A stretch of DNA of 64,000 bases. Source: Pelagibacteraceae bacterium. Lineage in GTDB: Bacteria; Pseudomonadota; Alphaproteobacteria; Pelagibacterales; Pelagibacteraceae. A model generated the notes under the pieces. The model had not been told where the DNA came from. It was given only the letters and a program-made list of their open reading frames with translations, and did not search any database. Where the stretch lies: the NCBI GenBank assembly GCA_009693705.1, contig SHWS01000004.1, forward strand, positions 1 to 64,000, written 5' to 3'. Shown piece by piece: positions 17,580 to 26,137 of the stretch (position 1 is the stretch's first letter; every line of letters begins with the position of its first letter). A program made the position numbers and the translations under genes.

Positions 17580-18374
17580 TTGATTAACAATTTAAATATT
17601 TTAATTGTTGAAGGAAACATCAGAAAAGATAGTGAAATTTTTATTAAAGCAGCAGGTTCAACTGCTTCAGAAAATTTAAAAAAACTATTACTTAAATTAG
17701 AGCCAGGGAGCAATATTGAAATTATTAATCCTGGTAACGACATCATGACCAGTCAAGCATTAAACAATATCAATAAATTTGATGGTGTAGCTTTTACTGG
17801 AGGTGCATTAAGAATTAATGACATGACCGATGAAATTAAAAAACATATTAATTTTGCATCAAATTGTTTTAACAAAAATAAAAAAATTCTAGCCATTTGT
17901 TGGGGTTTACAAGTTTGTTCAACCGCTGCTGGTGGTAAGGTTGGTAGGGGAATTAATGGCGCTCATATTGGAATTGCATCTAATGTACAGATTAACCAAG
18001 AGGGTAAAACTAATTTAGTTTATAAAAATAAAAAAAATATTTTTAATACACCAGCATTTAATTATGATGAGGTTTGTGAAATTCCAAAAAATGCTGAAAT
18101 TTTATCAAGTAATGATGTTAATAAAGTTATGGGATTATATTTTAAATCAGGTAAATCTGAAATATGGGGTTTTCAATATCATCCAGACTATGAATATTAT
18201 CAAATGATTAATCTATCGAATGCAAGAAAAGAAAGAATTCTTCAAAATAAATATTTTAAAAGTGAAGAAGATTTTCAAAAACATCTTTCTTATATAGAAG
18301 CCGAAGATAAAAAATTAGATTTTGATAATCGAACTTGTGAAATTAAAAATTGGATAGACATTATTAAAAATTAA
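17580..18374 (+). CDS. class I glutamine amidotransferase-like protein
   Basis: This 264-residue protein starts with TTG at 17580, four bases after the Fe-ADH stop. The nucleophile elbow is ILAICWGLQVC, with Cys after the Ile, and the downstream His is in GFQYHPDYEYY. This is the GuaA/PuuD-type amidotransferase fold with no synthetase domain, so it could release glutamine-derived ammonia for a partner or hydrolyse a gamma-glutamyl compound. No amidation partner is adjacent. It has a charged C-terminal tail (about residues 216-264). Confidence 0.8.
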   Translation: MINNLNILIVEGNIRKDSEIFIKAAGSTASENLKKLLLKLEPGSNIEIINPGNDIMTSQALNNINKFDGVAFTGGALRINDMTDEIKKHINFASNCFNKNKKILAICWGLQVCSTAAGGKVGRGINGAHIGIASNVQINQEGKTNLVYKNKKNIFNTPAFNYDEVCEIPKNAEILSSNDVNKVMGLYFKSGKSEIWGFQYHPDYEYYQMINLSNARKERILQNKYFKSEEDFQKHLSYIEAEDKKLDFDNRTCEIKNWIDIIKN

Positions 18375-18402
18375 TTATTTTGATTGTGAAAACATTAAAC
18401 TT

Positions 18403-19029
18403 ATGTGTGGTAGATACGTTATAACTAACCCGGTGTCGAAAACTGAAAAGCTTGTTAAGTCAGCTATTCAAGTGGAAGATAAAGAAAATTATAATGCGCA
18501 CCCATATCAAAAACTTCCGGTTATTAAAAAATACAAAAATGGCAATACTTTAGAGAATTTAACGTGGGGCTTAGTGCCCAGTTGGGCAAAAAAAAAAGAT
18601 TATAAAGCGTTAATTAATGCAAGATTAGAAACTATTGATGACAAAATTTCTTTTAAAAAATTAATTAAACTTCATCGATGTGTTGTGGTTGCTGACGGTT
18701 TTTATGAATGGAAAAGGGTAGAACAAGAAAAAACTCCTCACTATTTTTTAAGAAAAGATAAAAAACTTCTCTATATCGCAGGTATTTATGAAGAAGATCA
18801 ATTTTGTTTAATTACCGAAGCTGCTAAAGCAAATATAAAAGATATTCATGACCGACAACCAGCTATTCTCAATCAAGCAGATGTTAATCGATATTTAAAC
18901 TTAGAATTACAAGGGTCTAGTTTTTTAAAAGAATGTAAAAAACCAGATCTTATTTTTTATCAAGTTTCAAAAGACGTTAATAAACCAACCAATAACAGCA
19001 TATCTCTTATTCAGGGTTTAACTAATTAA
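18403..19029 (+). CDS. SOS-response-associated peptidase (SRAP / YedK family)
   Basis: This 208-residue protein begins MCGRYVITN. Family knowledge says Cys2, exposed after Met removal, forms a thiazolidine crosslink with abasic sites in single-stranded DNA. The catalytic Glu lies in DGFYEWKR and the conserved His in DIHDRQPAIL, which replaces the usual HxRMPxxL. The bacterial YedK and human HMCES share this architecture. It is a stand-alone gene with no SOS regulator visible nearby. Confidence 0.92.
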   Translation: MCGRYVITNPVSKTEKLVKSAIQVEDKENYNAHPYQKLPVIKKYKNGNTLENLTWGLVPSWAKKKDYKALINARLETIDDKISFKKLIKLHRCVVVADGFYEWKRVEQEKTPHYFLRKDKKLLYIAGIYEEDQFCLITEAAKANIKDIHDRQPAILNQADVNRYLNLELQGSSFLKECKKPDLIFYQVSKDVNKPTNNSISLIQGLTN

Positions 19030-19106
19030 TAATATTTTATATATATATATTTTATTTAAATAAAAAATAATTAAAATTATAAGAAATTTATATATAATTT
19101 ATATAA

Positions 19107-20672
19107 ATGATTATAAATAACAAATTTTTAACTATAATAGTTTTTTTGATATTTGTTACTAGCGAAGCATTTGCGGTACAACGTAATTTCGATGGAAGCA
19201 AAATAGATGTAAATGGAAAACTAATCAAAAGACCAAGTTATCTGGATTTTCAAAAAGCTTTGAATGACTATTGGAATTCACTTTATCCCACTTTAGCTCC
19301 AGAAGGTGAAGAGGTTCCTGAAGACTCACAGGAGAAGCAGCCTGAAGATTCAAATGTGCAGACAACTGAGAACTTGGACCAGGACTCTCTTGAGCCTTGG
19401 CCTACTGTAAAATTAGATCAAAGCGGCAATCCTATAAAAGTACCAGGTTATTTTGGTCATAATATTTTTAAAGAAGGCGCTCCATTACTCGAATTACCAG
19501 TAACTGTTAGCAAAACAAATCCAGAAGAAGATATAGCATTTCATAATGGTCTTGCACCTGAAGATTTTATTAAAGTGCTGATAGCTTTTTCAAATCCAGA
19601 ATGGCAAAATGAAAAAAATATTAGCGAAGCAGTTGTAAATATGTCGGTAGAATATATAGACAGTTTAGCAGATACTGAATTTGAAACTTATGAAATAGCC
19701 AAAATAACAGATCTCATTTCTGATTCCGGTGATAAAGCTTTTAAAGACGGTTCAAAGCAAAATGAAGCCATAAAAGATAAAATGGAAGAATTTTTTAGTT
19801 TAGAAAGTGATGATGAGAACGATGAGACAACCGAAGGGTCAGATGAGCAGCAAACACAAGATTTAAATAAGAAGATAACTTCTGATGATGTTTTAAAAGA
19901 TATTCTAGCCGAAAAAAAAGAAATAAGTAATTTAGATTTAAGTAAAGCAGAAGAAGATGTTTTATTGCAAGCTCAATTAAAAACAGAAATCGAAATAGCA
20001 ACCAATGATCCAATTGAAGATCTTGGATTAACCATGTCTAATTTAAATAATATAATTAAAGATCAAGATTCAAAAAATGGAAATGTAGACGAGGGGGTGA
20101 CAAGAGCCTGGGCTTATACCACACAAGCAAAAAGAGATTTAACAGTTAATCAAATAGCATTAAATATTGGACAATTTAAAAATATTATGGAAAAATCAGG
20201 TGCTAAAACTCAAGGATTTGGTGGAGATGCGGTTTCAACAGAGTTAATGGTAAAAGCTATAGCTTCTTATGATGAAAATCCTGGCTCAATTATGGCTAAA
20301 TTTATAGAATTTAGTCAATTTCTTGATGCAGATGCTGTTGCTGATCTAGCGGAAGATTTTAATGCCTCGGTTAGAAATTCAATAGCATTGGTAGGAAACG
20401 GTGACTATGATCTTGGTGTAAAAGTTATGGGATTGAGGGACTTAGAAACAAGACAATTTCAAATGAACCAGGATGTCTTCGCAGGTCTTGAGGTAGATGT
20501 GCCTCAAAAAGAGGCTCTTGATCAACAAGTCAAACAGCTGCAACAAGAATTGGGTCTTGGAAGTGAGACAACAAGCTTAGGTAATTCATGGTTTGATAGT
20601 TGTCAGTGTGAGCGTGAAGTAACACAAGAAGATGTAAACAACGCAGATCCTGTTACAGGTCAATACCAGTAA
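19107..20672 (+). CDS. exported acidic protein of unknown function with an internal repeat
   Basis: I do not recognise this 521-residue protein. A signal peptide is visible (hydrophobic residues 7-19, cleavage near AFA, residue 23). The mature protein is rich in Asp, Glu, Gln and Asn. A 14-residue motif occurs twice, KIDVNGKLIKRPSY (32-45) and KLDQSGNPIKVPGY (102-115), separated by a Glu/Pro/Gln-rich linker. The central half looks helical and acidic (about 210-340). The only two cysteines I see are in a CQC near the C-terminus. It is flanked by unrelated genes; the AT-only leader at 19030-19106 contains a TATATATATA tract. Confidence 0.85.
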   Translation: MIINNKFLTIIVFLIFVTSEAFAVQRNFDGSKIDVNGKLIKRPSYLDFQKALNDYWNSLYPTLAPEGEEVPEDSQEKQPEDSNVQTTENLDQDSLEPWPTVKLDQSGNPIKVPGYFGHNIFKEGAPLLELPVTVSKTNPEEDIAFHNGLAPEDFIKVLIAFSNPEWQNEKNISEAVVNMSVEYIDSLADTEFETYEIAKITDLISDSGDKAFKDGSKQNEAIKDKMEEFFSLESDDENDETTEGSDEQQTQDLNKKITSDDVLKDILAEKKEISNLDLSKAEEDVLLQAQLKTEIEIATNDPIEDLGLTMSNLNNIIKDQDSKNGNVDEGVTRAWAYTTQAKRDLTVNQIALNIGQFKNIMEKSGAKTQGFGGDAVSTELMVKAIASYDENPGSIMAKFIEFSQFLDADAVADLAEDFNASVRNSIALVGNGDYDLGVKVMGLRDLETRQFQMNQDVFAGLEVDVPQKEALDQQVKQLQQELGLGSETTSLGNSWFDSCQCEREVTQEDVNNADPVTGQYQ

Positions 20673-20685
20673 CTAAGAAATAATT

Positions 20686-21558
20686 TTAATTTTTTTGTTT
20701 AATAACTAAAATTGCTCCAATTAATAAAAAAGGCAATCCTATAATTAAATCTAATTGCCATTCTAAATTTTCAAAATAAGTAGAAATTAATAAAGCAATT
20801 GGTGGCATGACCACGGAAACGTAGGCTGATCTTCCTGAGCCAACTTTGTCTATCAACTTTAAAAAAAAGATAAAAGCAAATATGGTGCTAAATATCGAGA
20901 GATAAATTAAAGAGGTAATATAACTAAAGCTATATTCAAATAATATGGGTGTATGATTTATTTGAGAAAACAACAAAGTAATTATAGCACCATAGAACGT
21001 AGCATACGCAATCGTTTCAATAAGTGGAAAATTATTATTGGTGTTTCTTTGATGTATTATATTACCAGCAGATGCAGCTAAAGTTCCAACAAAAGCAAAA
21101 AATAAACCAAGGTGAGCCCTGTTATCTAAAGTGAAATTAAAAATTTCATTGTTAAATATTATAATAATACCCAACATACCAATGCTAGCGCCAATTAAAG
21201 TTTTACCAGTTGGTTTTCTTTTAAATATTAACCATTCACCCATGATGGTCATGATGATAGAAGCTGAATAAATAACTGCTGGAAAAGCACTGATGACATA
21301 AATATTTGCAATATAAAAGAAAACGTAATTGATCGAGTAAATACACGTTCCAAAAATAAAAAACCAAATATGATGATTTACAGAAAATTTTAAATTTTTT
21401 CTTTTTAAGATTAAATAGCCAAAAATAAGTAAGGACGCTAATAAAAATCGATAAAACACTGAAATTAATGGATCTACGTAACCTAATTGAAATTTAATGA
21501 TGTACCAGGCAGGTGTCCAGCATAAAATGGTTAAAAAGAATAGAGCTAAATTATTCAT
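20686..21558 (-). CDS. DMT-superfamily (EamA) transporter
   Basis: This 290-residue inner-membrane protein has ten predicted spans in two repeats, opening with LALFFLTILCWTPAWYIIKFQ. The second repeat begins at about residue 150, HLGLFFAFVGTLAASAGNII. The substrate is unknown, though amine or amino-acid export is common in this family. It is convergent with the exported-protein gene (13-base gap) and divergent from the GFA gene at 21623. Confidence 0.85.
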   Translation of the reverse strand: MNNLALFFLTILCWTPAWYIIKFQLGYVDPLISVFYRFLLASLLIFGYLILKRKNLKFSVNHHIWFFIFGTCIYSINYVFFYIANIYVISAFPAVIYSASIIMTIMGEWLIFKRKPTGKTLIGASIGMLGIIIIFNNEIFNFTLDNRAHLGLFFAFVGTLAASAGNIIHQRNTNNNFPLIETIAYATFYGAIITLLFSQINHTPILFEYSFSYITSLIYLSIFSTIFAFIFFLKLIDKVGSGRSAYVSVVMPPIALLISTYFENLEWQLDLIIGLPFLLIGAILVIKQKN

Positions 21559-21622
21559 TTGATCGTTATATTTAATTACCTGTAAATTAGTATAAAATCA
21601 AAAAAAAAGTTAATTATATAAA

Positions 21623-22048
21623 ATGAAAAATTTATCTCTTGAAGGAAGTTGCTTATGTGGAAGTATTAAATTTCGCACCGAAGGTAATCATAGAAATATA
21701 ATAAATTGTCATTGCAGTCATTGCATGAAAACACACGGGCATTATGGAGCTTATACTAAAATTGAGGAACAAAATATCAAGTTTATCAAAAAAAATAATC
21801 TGAAATGGTTTAGGTCATCAAAAAGAGCTAAAAGAGGTTTTTGTGGGAAATGTGGCGCGAGTATATTTTTTAAAGTTTTAAAGACTAAAAAAATTTCCAT
21901 TGCCGCAGGGATGTTTGATAAACCACTAAAACTTAAGACGATAATGAATATATTTACTAAAAATAAATTAGATTATTATCAAATACCAAATAACGGTCTA
22001 AAGTTTAATCGTTATCCAACAAATACTTTAAAAAATGCCAAACGTTAA
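21623..22048 (+). CDS. GFA / CENP-V-like zinc protein
   Basis: This 141-residue protein is of the glutathione-dependent formaldehyde-activating (GFA) family. The zinc-binding cysteines are at 10 and 12 (SCLCGSI), 29, 31 and 34 (NCHCSHC) and 74 and 77 (CGKCGAS). It may handle a thiol adduct of formaldehyde, but most members are uncharacterised. It lies 38 bases upstream of a DAO-family oxidase that could release an aldehyde from a methylated or alkyl amine; this functional link is inferred from position. Confidence 0.85.
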   Translation: MKNLSLEGSCLCGSIKFRTEGNHRNIINCHCSHCMKTHGHYGAYTKIEEQNIKFIKKNNLKWFRSSKRAKRGFCGKCGASIFFKVLKTKKISIAAGMFDKPLKLKTIMNIFTKNKLDYYQIPNNGLKFNRYPTNTLKNAKR

Positions 22049-22086
22049 AATATATGTTTAGTAAGTGACTTATTAAAATTAAAAAA

Positions 22087-23433
22087 ATGAAAAATCTTTA
22101 TCACTCCGATATGTACCAATTTAATTCCCCGGTTAAGAGTTATTGGGAAGATACAACCAAAGTTAATTTAAATTTAGAAAAATTAACTAAAGATATTAAT
22201 TGTGAAATTGTAATTATTGGTGGTGGTTACACAGGTCTATCTTGTGCAATTAACTTAATTAAAAATTATCAGTTAGATGTCATTTTAGTTGAAGCTGGAA
22301 AAATAGGTTGGGGTGCATCATCGAGAAATGCAGGCTTTTGTAGTTTCCCACCGAGCAAATTACCATTTGATAAAATGGTTAAAAAATACGGCAAAGAAGA
22401 AACAAAAAATTTTTATTTAGATTCAATTGAGTCTGCAAAATATACTAGAAGTATAATTTCTGAATATAATATTGATTGTGATATCACCGGTGATGCTAAT
22501 TTAGTAGTAGCGCACCATCCTAAAAAATTTAATGACTTAAAAGAGCAAGCAGAACTTTATAAAAATGAGTTTGGTCTTGAAACAGAAATTTATTCAAAAG
22601 ATGAGTTTGAAGCTATTGGCCATGGTGGCACTGAGCAATTTGGTGCTTTTTCTTATAAGCCTGGTTTTGCTCTTAATCCTATAAAATTTGTAAACGGTAT
22701 GGCACAATTTGCTTTATCTAAAAAATTAAAAATATTTCAAAATACTTTTATTAATAAAATTGAAAAGAACTCGGGTAAGTATATTCTAAAAACTAAAGAA
22801 GGTTCAATTAATGCTAAGAAAATTGTTGTTGCAACTAATGGGTTCTATCAAGAAGGTTTAATTCCTCAATTAAATTCAAGAATTTTGCCAGTGATTTCAA
22901 ATATTATTTTAACTAGAAAATTAACCGAACAAGAACTTGATCAGCACAATTTTAAAACATTGAACCCAATTGTTAATACCAAGAACCTTTTGGCTTATTA
23001 TCGAAAACTCAAAGATAATCGTATTCTCTTTGGAATGCGAGGTGACTTAACTGGTAGCGATCAGTCTAGTAAAGAAAAATCAAAAGATATGGAAAAGCAA
23101 TTTAAAGCAATATTTCCTAAATGGGCTAATGTTTCTATTGAATATAGCTGGCGAGGTTTTATTGCCTTATCACAAAAACTTGCACCTTCTATTGGTAAGA
23201 TTGATCAAGAGGAAATTTATTATGGTTTTGGCTATAATGGTGTTGGAGTTGGCTCGGCGCCTTGGTTTGGCAAGCAATTATCTAAACTAGTTTTTTCATC
23301 AAACAGTAAAGATCTTGATATATCTAAAATTTATCAAGGTTTACCTAAAAAATTTATTTTTCCAAGTTTACGATTATTCTACTTTAAATTAGCAATTTGG
23401 TATTACACTCTTCGCGATAAATTAAATATATAA
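22087..23433 (+). CDS. FAD-dependent oxidoreductase of the DAO family (PuuB-like)
   Basis: This 448-residue protein has the dinucleotide-binding motif VIIGGGYTGLSCAINL at about residues 43-58. GWGASSRNAGFCSF follows, the flavin-anchoring Asn-Ala-Gly motif of gamma-glutamylputrescine oxidase and related amine oxidases. The C-terminal FAD contact FGYNGVGVGSAPWFG is intact. It likely oxidises a secondary amine or amino acid. The same architecture recurs at 47605-48909, next to Xsc. Confidence 0.88.
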   Translation: MKNLYHSDMYQFNSPVKSYWEDTTKVNLNLEKLTKDINCEIVIIGGGYTGLSCAINLIKNYQLDVILVEAGKIGWGASSRNAGFCSFPPSKLPFDKMVKKYGKEETKNFYLDSIESAKYTRSIISEYNIDCDITGDANLVVAHHPKKFNDLKEQAELYKNEFGLETEIYSKDEFEAIGHGGTEQFGAFSYKPGFALNPIKFVNGMAQFALSKKLKIFQNTFINKIEKNSGKYILKTKEGSINAKKIVVATNGFYQEGLIPQLNSRILPVISNIILTRKLTEQELDQHNFKTLNPIVNTKNLLAYYRKLKDNRILFGMRGDLTGSDQSSKEKSKDMEKQFKAIFPKWANVSIEYSWRGFIALSQKLAPSIGKIDQEEIYYGFGYNGVGVGSAPWFGKQLSKLVFSSNSKDLDISKIYQGLPKKFIFPSLRLFYFKLAIWYYTLRDKLNI

Positions 23434-23450
23434 TACAATTTATTTAATTT

Positions 23451-23750
23451 TTAGATAAATCCAAAGTGTTTAGCAATTTCTAAATTATAAACTGTGTAGC
23501 TTTCAAGAGTTTCGTCCATAATAGGCTTTGTTATTTTATTGCCTCTTAAGAAGCCATGTAAAGCTTCTTCGTCGTGAATAAACATTTTAAAAAAAGCGTA
23601 TCTTTTATCAGATGCGGAACCAGAAATACTTTTCTCAACTGTTGCAAATTTTCTTCTTTCTTCCAAGCCCTCGTTTGAATTCACAAAATTTATAAATTTA
23701 TTAAACATATTGTCTTTGAATTTTACGACTACTAGCATTTCTTTTTCCAT
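23451..23750 (-). CDS. small conserved-looking protein, unknown function
   Basis: This 99-residue soluble protein is unrecognised. The pattern beta strand (LVVVKFKDNMFNKFINFV), polar helix, then strand (YAFFKMFIHDEEALHGFL) would fit a ferredoxin-like dimeric alpha-beta barrel, but that is a guess from pattern. It contains no cysteine. It is convergent with the DAO gene (18-base gap), with a gap of about 220 bases on its 5' side. Confidence 0.6.
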   Translation of the reverse strand: MEKEMLVVVKFKDNMFNKFINFVNSNEGLEERRKFATVEKSISGSASDKRYAFFKMFIHDEEALHGFLRGNKITKPIMDETLESYTVYNLEIAKHFGFI

Positions 23751-23974
23751 TTTTAGTCCTTTAGTTTTTAATAAGATATATTTTACTATTAAAACTATCT
23801 ACTAAAAGAATTAATATTTATAACAAATTATCTGATAAATTTAACGCAATAACACCTATTACGAATGCAGGATTAATATTTTATTTAATTGGGTTTATTA
23901 AACTTTATAAATAACTAGCATTAAGTTGTAGTTTTTTGTAATGTTGGGTGACTCAATTAAATAAAATATTAATT

Positions 23975-24511
23975 ATGATCAAAAAAATTGGCGTAATCAA
24001 AAATATTGAGAAAAAACTAGAGTCTTCTATGTTTGCCAGTCGTTGGTTTATGGCACCTGTGTACGTAGTGCTCTCAATTTCATTAGCGATCATTATGCTT
24101 AAAGTTGTTCAAGAATTTATTCATAATATTCCGGCATTTGTTTCGATGGATATGAGAAACTTATTATTATTTGTTCTACATATAATTGACATGGCTTTAA
24201 TTGGTAATTTAGTTTTGATGATTTTGTTTTCAGGTTATGAAAATTTTGTATCAAAAATTGAATCTGCCAAAAATAATACAGATAAACCATCGTGGATGGG
24301 TAAGATTGATTTTAGCGGATTAAAATTAAAATTAATCGCTTCAATAGTTGCGATTTCTGGAATTAATTTATTGGAGTCTTTTATGGATTTAGGAACCCAG
24401 TCCGATCGAGATTTAAAATGGCAAATAATTATTCATGTAGTCTTTTTAGTTTCTGGAGTTTTATTAGCGCTAATGGATTATATTGCTGGCAAAACACCAA
24501 ATAGTTATTAG
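23975..24511 (+). CDS. YqhA family membrane protein (UPF0114)
   Basis: The protein has 178 residues from the ATG at 23975; an in-frame GTG at 23948 would add nine polar residues. The family pattern FASRWFMAPVYVVLSISLAII, then IDMALIGNLVLMILFSGYENF, is clear. Three or four spans are predicted. No function is established for this family, which occurs widely in Gram-negative bacteria. About 220 bases upstream hold no recognisable gene with a normal start. Confidence 0.85.
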   Translation: MIKKIGVIKNIEKKLESSMFASRWFMAPVYVVLSISLAIIMLKVVQEFIHNIPAFVSMDMRNLLLFVLHIIDMALIGNLVLMILFSGYENFVSKIESAKNNTDKPSWMGKIDFSGLKLKLIASIVAISGINLLESFMDLGTQSDRDLKWQIIIHVVFLVSGVLLALMDYIAGKTPNSY

Positions 24512-24541
24512 ATTTTTTATCAATAAAACTTCAAAGAAAAT

Positions 24542-24856
24542 TTATGCAATCGATTCTTTTGCAATTTCCATAAATTCATTCATTTTAGTTCTAATCTCAT
24601 CGTCGATATTATTAATGCCAGCTTCAGCTAAGTCTTTTTTAACTTTTCTAAAAACATCTTCATCACCAGGCTCGGCCATATCTGATTTTATTACTTGTAA
24701 AACATAATCTTCTTTAGCTTGATTAGTTTTATTTAATTTATCAGCAGCCCATTGCCCTAAAAGTTTGTTACGTCTTGCATTAATTTTAAATAACTTTTCC
24801 TCATCTAGAGCAAACTTGCTTTCAAAACCTTTTTTTCTATCATCAAATGTATTCAT
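24542..24856 (-). CDS. F1-ATPase inhibitor subunit zeta (DUF1476)
   Basis: This 104-residue basic helical protein has MNTFDDRKKGFESKFALDEE at its N-terminus, which is the segment known from the alphaproteobacterial zeta subunit that blocks rotation of the F1FO-ATP synthase. The C-terminal part forms a helical bundle in that family. It is encoded away from an atp operon, as is usual. It is convergent with the YqhA gene. Confidence 0.9.
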   Translation of the reverse strand: MNTFDDRKKGFESKFALDEEKLFKINARRNKLLGQWAADKLNKTNQAKEDYVLQVIKSDMAEPGDEDVFRKVKKDLAEAGINNIDDEIRTKMNEFMEIAKESIA

Positions 24857-24967
24857 AATTTTTTTTATTTTACTTTAGTATAAAATTATCTAATTAAAAG
24901 AATTAATTTACCATTATGCTTTAATACTTTTATTTTTATCTTTTGTAAAATAAGATATGATTGTATT

Positions 24968-25378
24968 ATGAATTTAGAAAAATCCTTTAAAAGAACAATT
25001 CTTTGGTATTTTTTTCTTTTATTTTTATATTTTATTTCAACATTTTATTACGAGTCCAGTGAGGTCCAGGAATTTAATAATATCAATTTTCCTCAGTGGT
25101 GGAATAATGAGTCTAGTTTATATGCTGCTTCAATTTTTATGTTGATTGTTTCCCTAGTTAATTTGTTTAGTCTTTATCTCTTGTATAACTTTAAAAAAAA
25201 TGGAAAAAAAATTTATATTATCACCTTTGTTATTTTAATTTTAATGGGCTTTTTAACTGGACCATTAGCAGCAGATCCGCTGACTTATGTGATTGAAGGC
25301 TTGTCAGCTACTTTAAATGGCGCCTTAATCGTCTTTTTGTATTTTACTCCGATAAGTAAAAAATTTAATCAATTTTAA
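24968..25378 (+). CDS. small integral membrane protein, unknown
   Basis: The protein has 136 residues and about four predicted spans: ILWYFFLLFLYFISTFYY, SIFMLIVSLVNLFSLYLLY, IYIITFVILILMGFLTGP and a last one near the C-terminus (LNGALIVFLYFTPI). I recognise no motif or family. It is the first of three small membrane-protein genes on the + strand (24968, 25450 and 25654) between the DUF1476 gene and rseP. Confidence 0.7.
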   Translation: MNLEKSFKRTILWYFFLLFLYFISTFYYESSEVQEFNNINFPQWWNNESSLYAASIFMLIVSLVNLFSLYLLYNFKKNGKKIYIITFVILILMGFLTGPLAADPLTYVIEGLSATLNGALIVFLYFTPISKKFNQF

Positions 25379-25449
25379 TATTAGTTTAAAAAGATAATTT
25401 AAATGTTCGTAAAAGTTTTTCATAATATTAAATAATCAATTTAAACATT

Positions 25450-25615
25450 ATGGATCAATTACTTCATTTGGTATATGTGTTAGGAGTTCTTTTATTAGTT
25501 CTTCCTGCTTTTTTAGCAACTAACTCTAAACTAAAACAATTTTTAACCAATCTAACGGTGGATTGTTATAGTTTTGATTATTTTAACGATTATTTATTTA
25601 TCTAATTTCAAATAA
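25450..25615 (+). pseudogene. small two-span membrane protein disrupted by a frameshift
   Basis: From ATG 25450 the frame encodes MDQLLHLVYVLGVLLLVLP, then AFLATNSKLKQFLTNLT, and runs out of frame to a stop at 25603. Reading on in the +1 frame from TGG at 25559 gives WIVIVLIILTIIYLSNFK with a stop at 25613-25615, a natural second span. Removing one G in ACGGTGG (about 25555-25561) would join them into a small two-span membrane protein. This looks like a one-base insertion, either real decay or an assembly error. Confidence 0.6.
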
Positions 25616-25653
25616 ATTTGACTTATTAAAGACTAATAATTAGAGTTATAACA

Positions 25654-26022
25654 ATGAATATGGGTCAATCAATCTCCGCTTGTTTTGCAAATTACTTTAA
25701 TTTTAATGGCAGGGCCTCAAGGTCAGAATATTGGTGGTTTTATCTGTTTTGTCTTTTGTTAGGCGTTTTAGGAAATGTTGCAGACGCAGCAACTGGATAT
25801 GCTGGTGGTTATGGAACCATGTATTGGTTAATCGTTGCTGCAACTTTTTTTCCATCGCTTGCTGTAGCCGCAAGACGTCTTCACGATGTCGGAAAATCTG
25901 GTTGGTGGTTATTAATTGCAATTACTATAATTGGTATAATACCTCTGATTATTTGGTTAGCAAGTCAAGGAACTAAGCAAAATAATTCATATGGCAAACC
26001 GATAAAGTTAAAAAATAATTAA
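25654..26022 (+). CDS. DUF805 family membrane protein
   Basis: This 122-residue inner-membrane protein has the DUF805 signature: FNFNGRASRSEYWWFYLFC at the N-terminus and ARRLHDVGKSGWWLLI in the middle. Three to four spans are predicted. The family occurs in many bacteria and its function is unknown. It precedes rseP by about 115 bases on the same strand. Confidence 0.9.
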   Translation: MNMGQSISACFANYFNFNGRASRSEYWWFYLFCLLLGVLGNVADAATGYAGGYGTMYWLIVAATFFPSLAVAARRLHDVGKSGWWLLIAITIIGIIPLIIWLASQGTKQNNSYGKPIKLKNN

Positions 26023-26137
26023 AATTTTAAATTTTTTTCATATTCTCTCAAAATAGAATAAATAAAAAACTGAAAAAAATGTCACTATTACTGATAATCT
26101 ATGTTGAGATTAATTTAAAACTCTATAAAATTAAACT

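Noticed and set aside
19030-19106. TATATATA tract as a phase-variable repeat or origin element
   Set aside because: It is a short, imperfect tract in an AT-rich leader with no adjacent repeats or DnaA-box-like sites.
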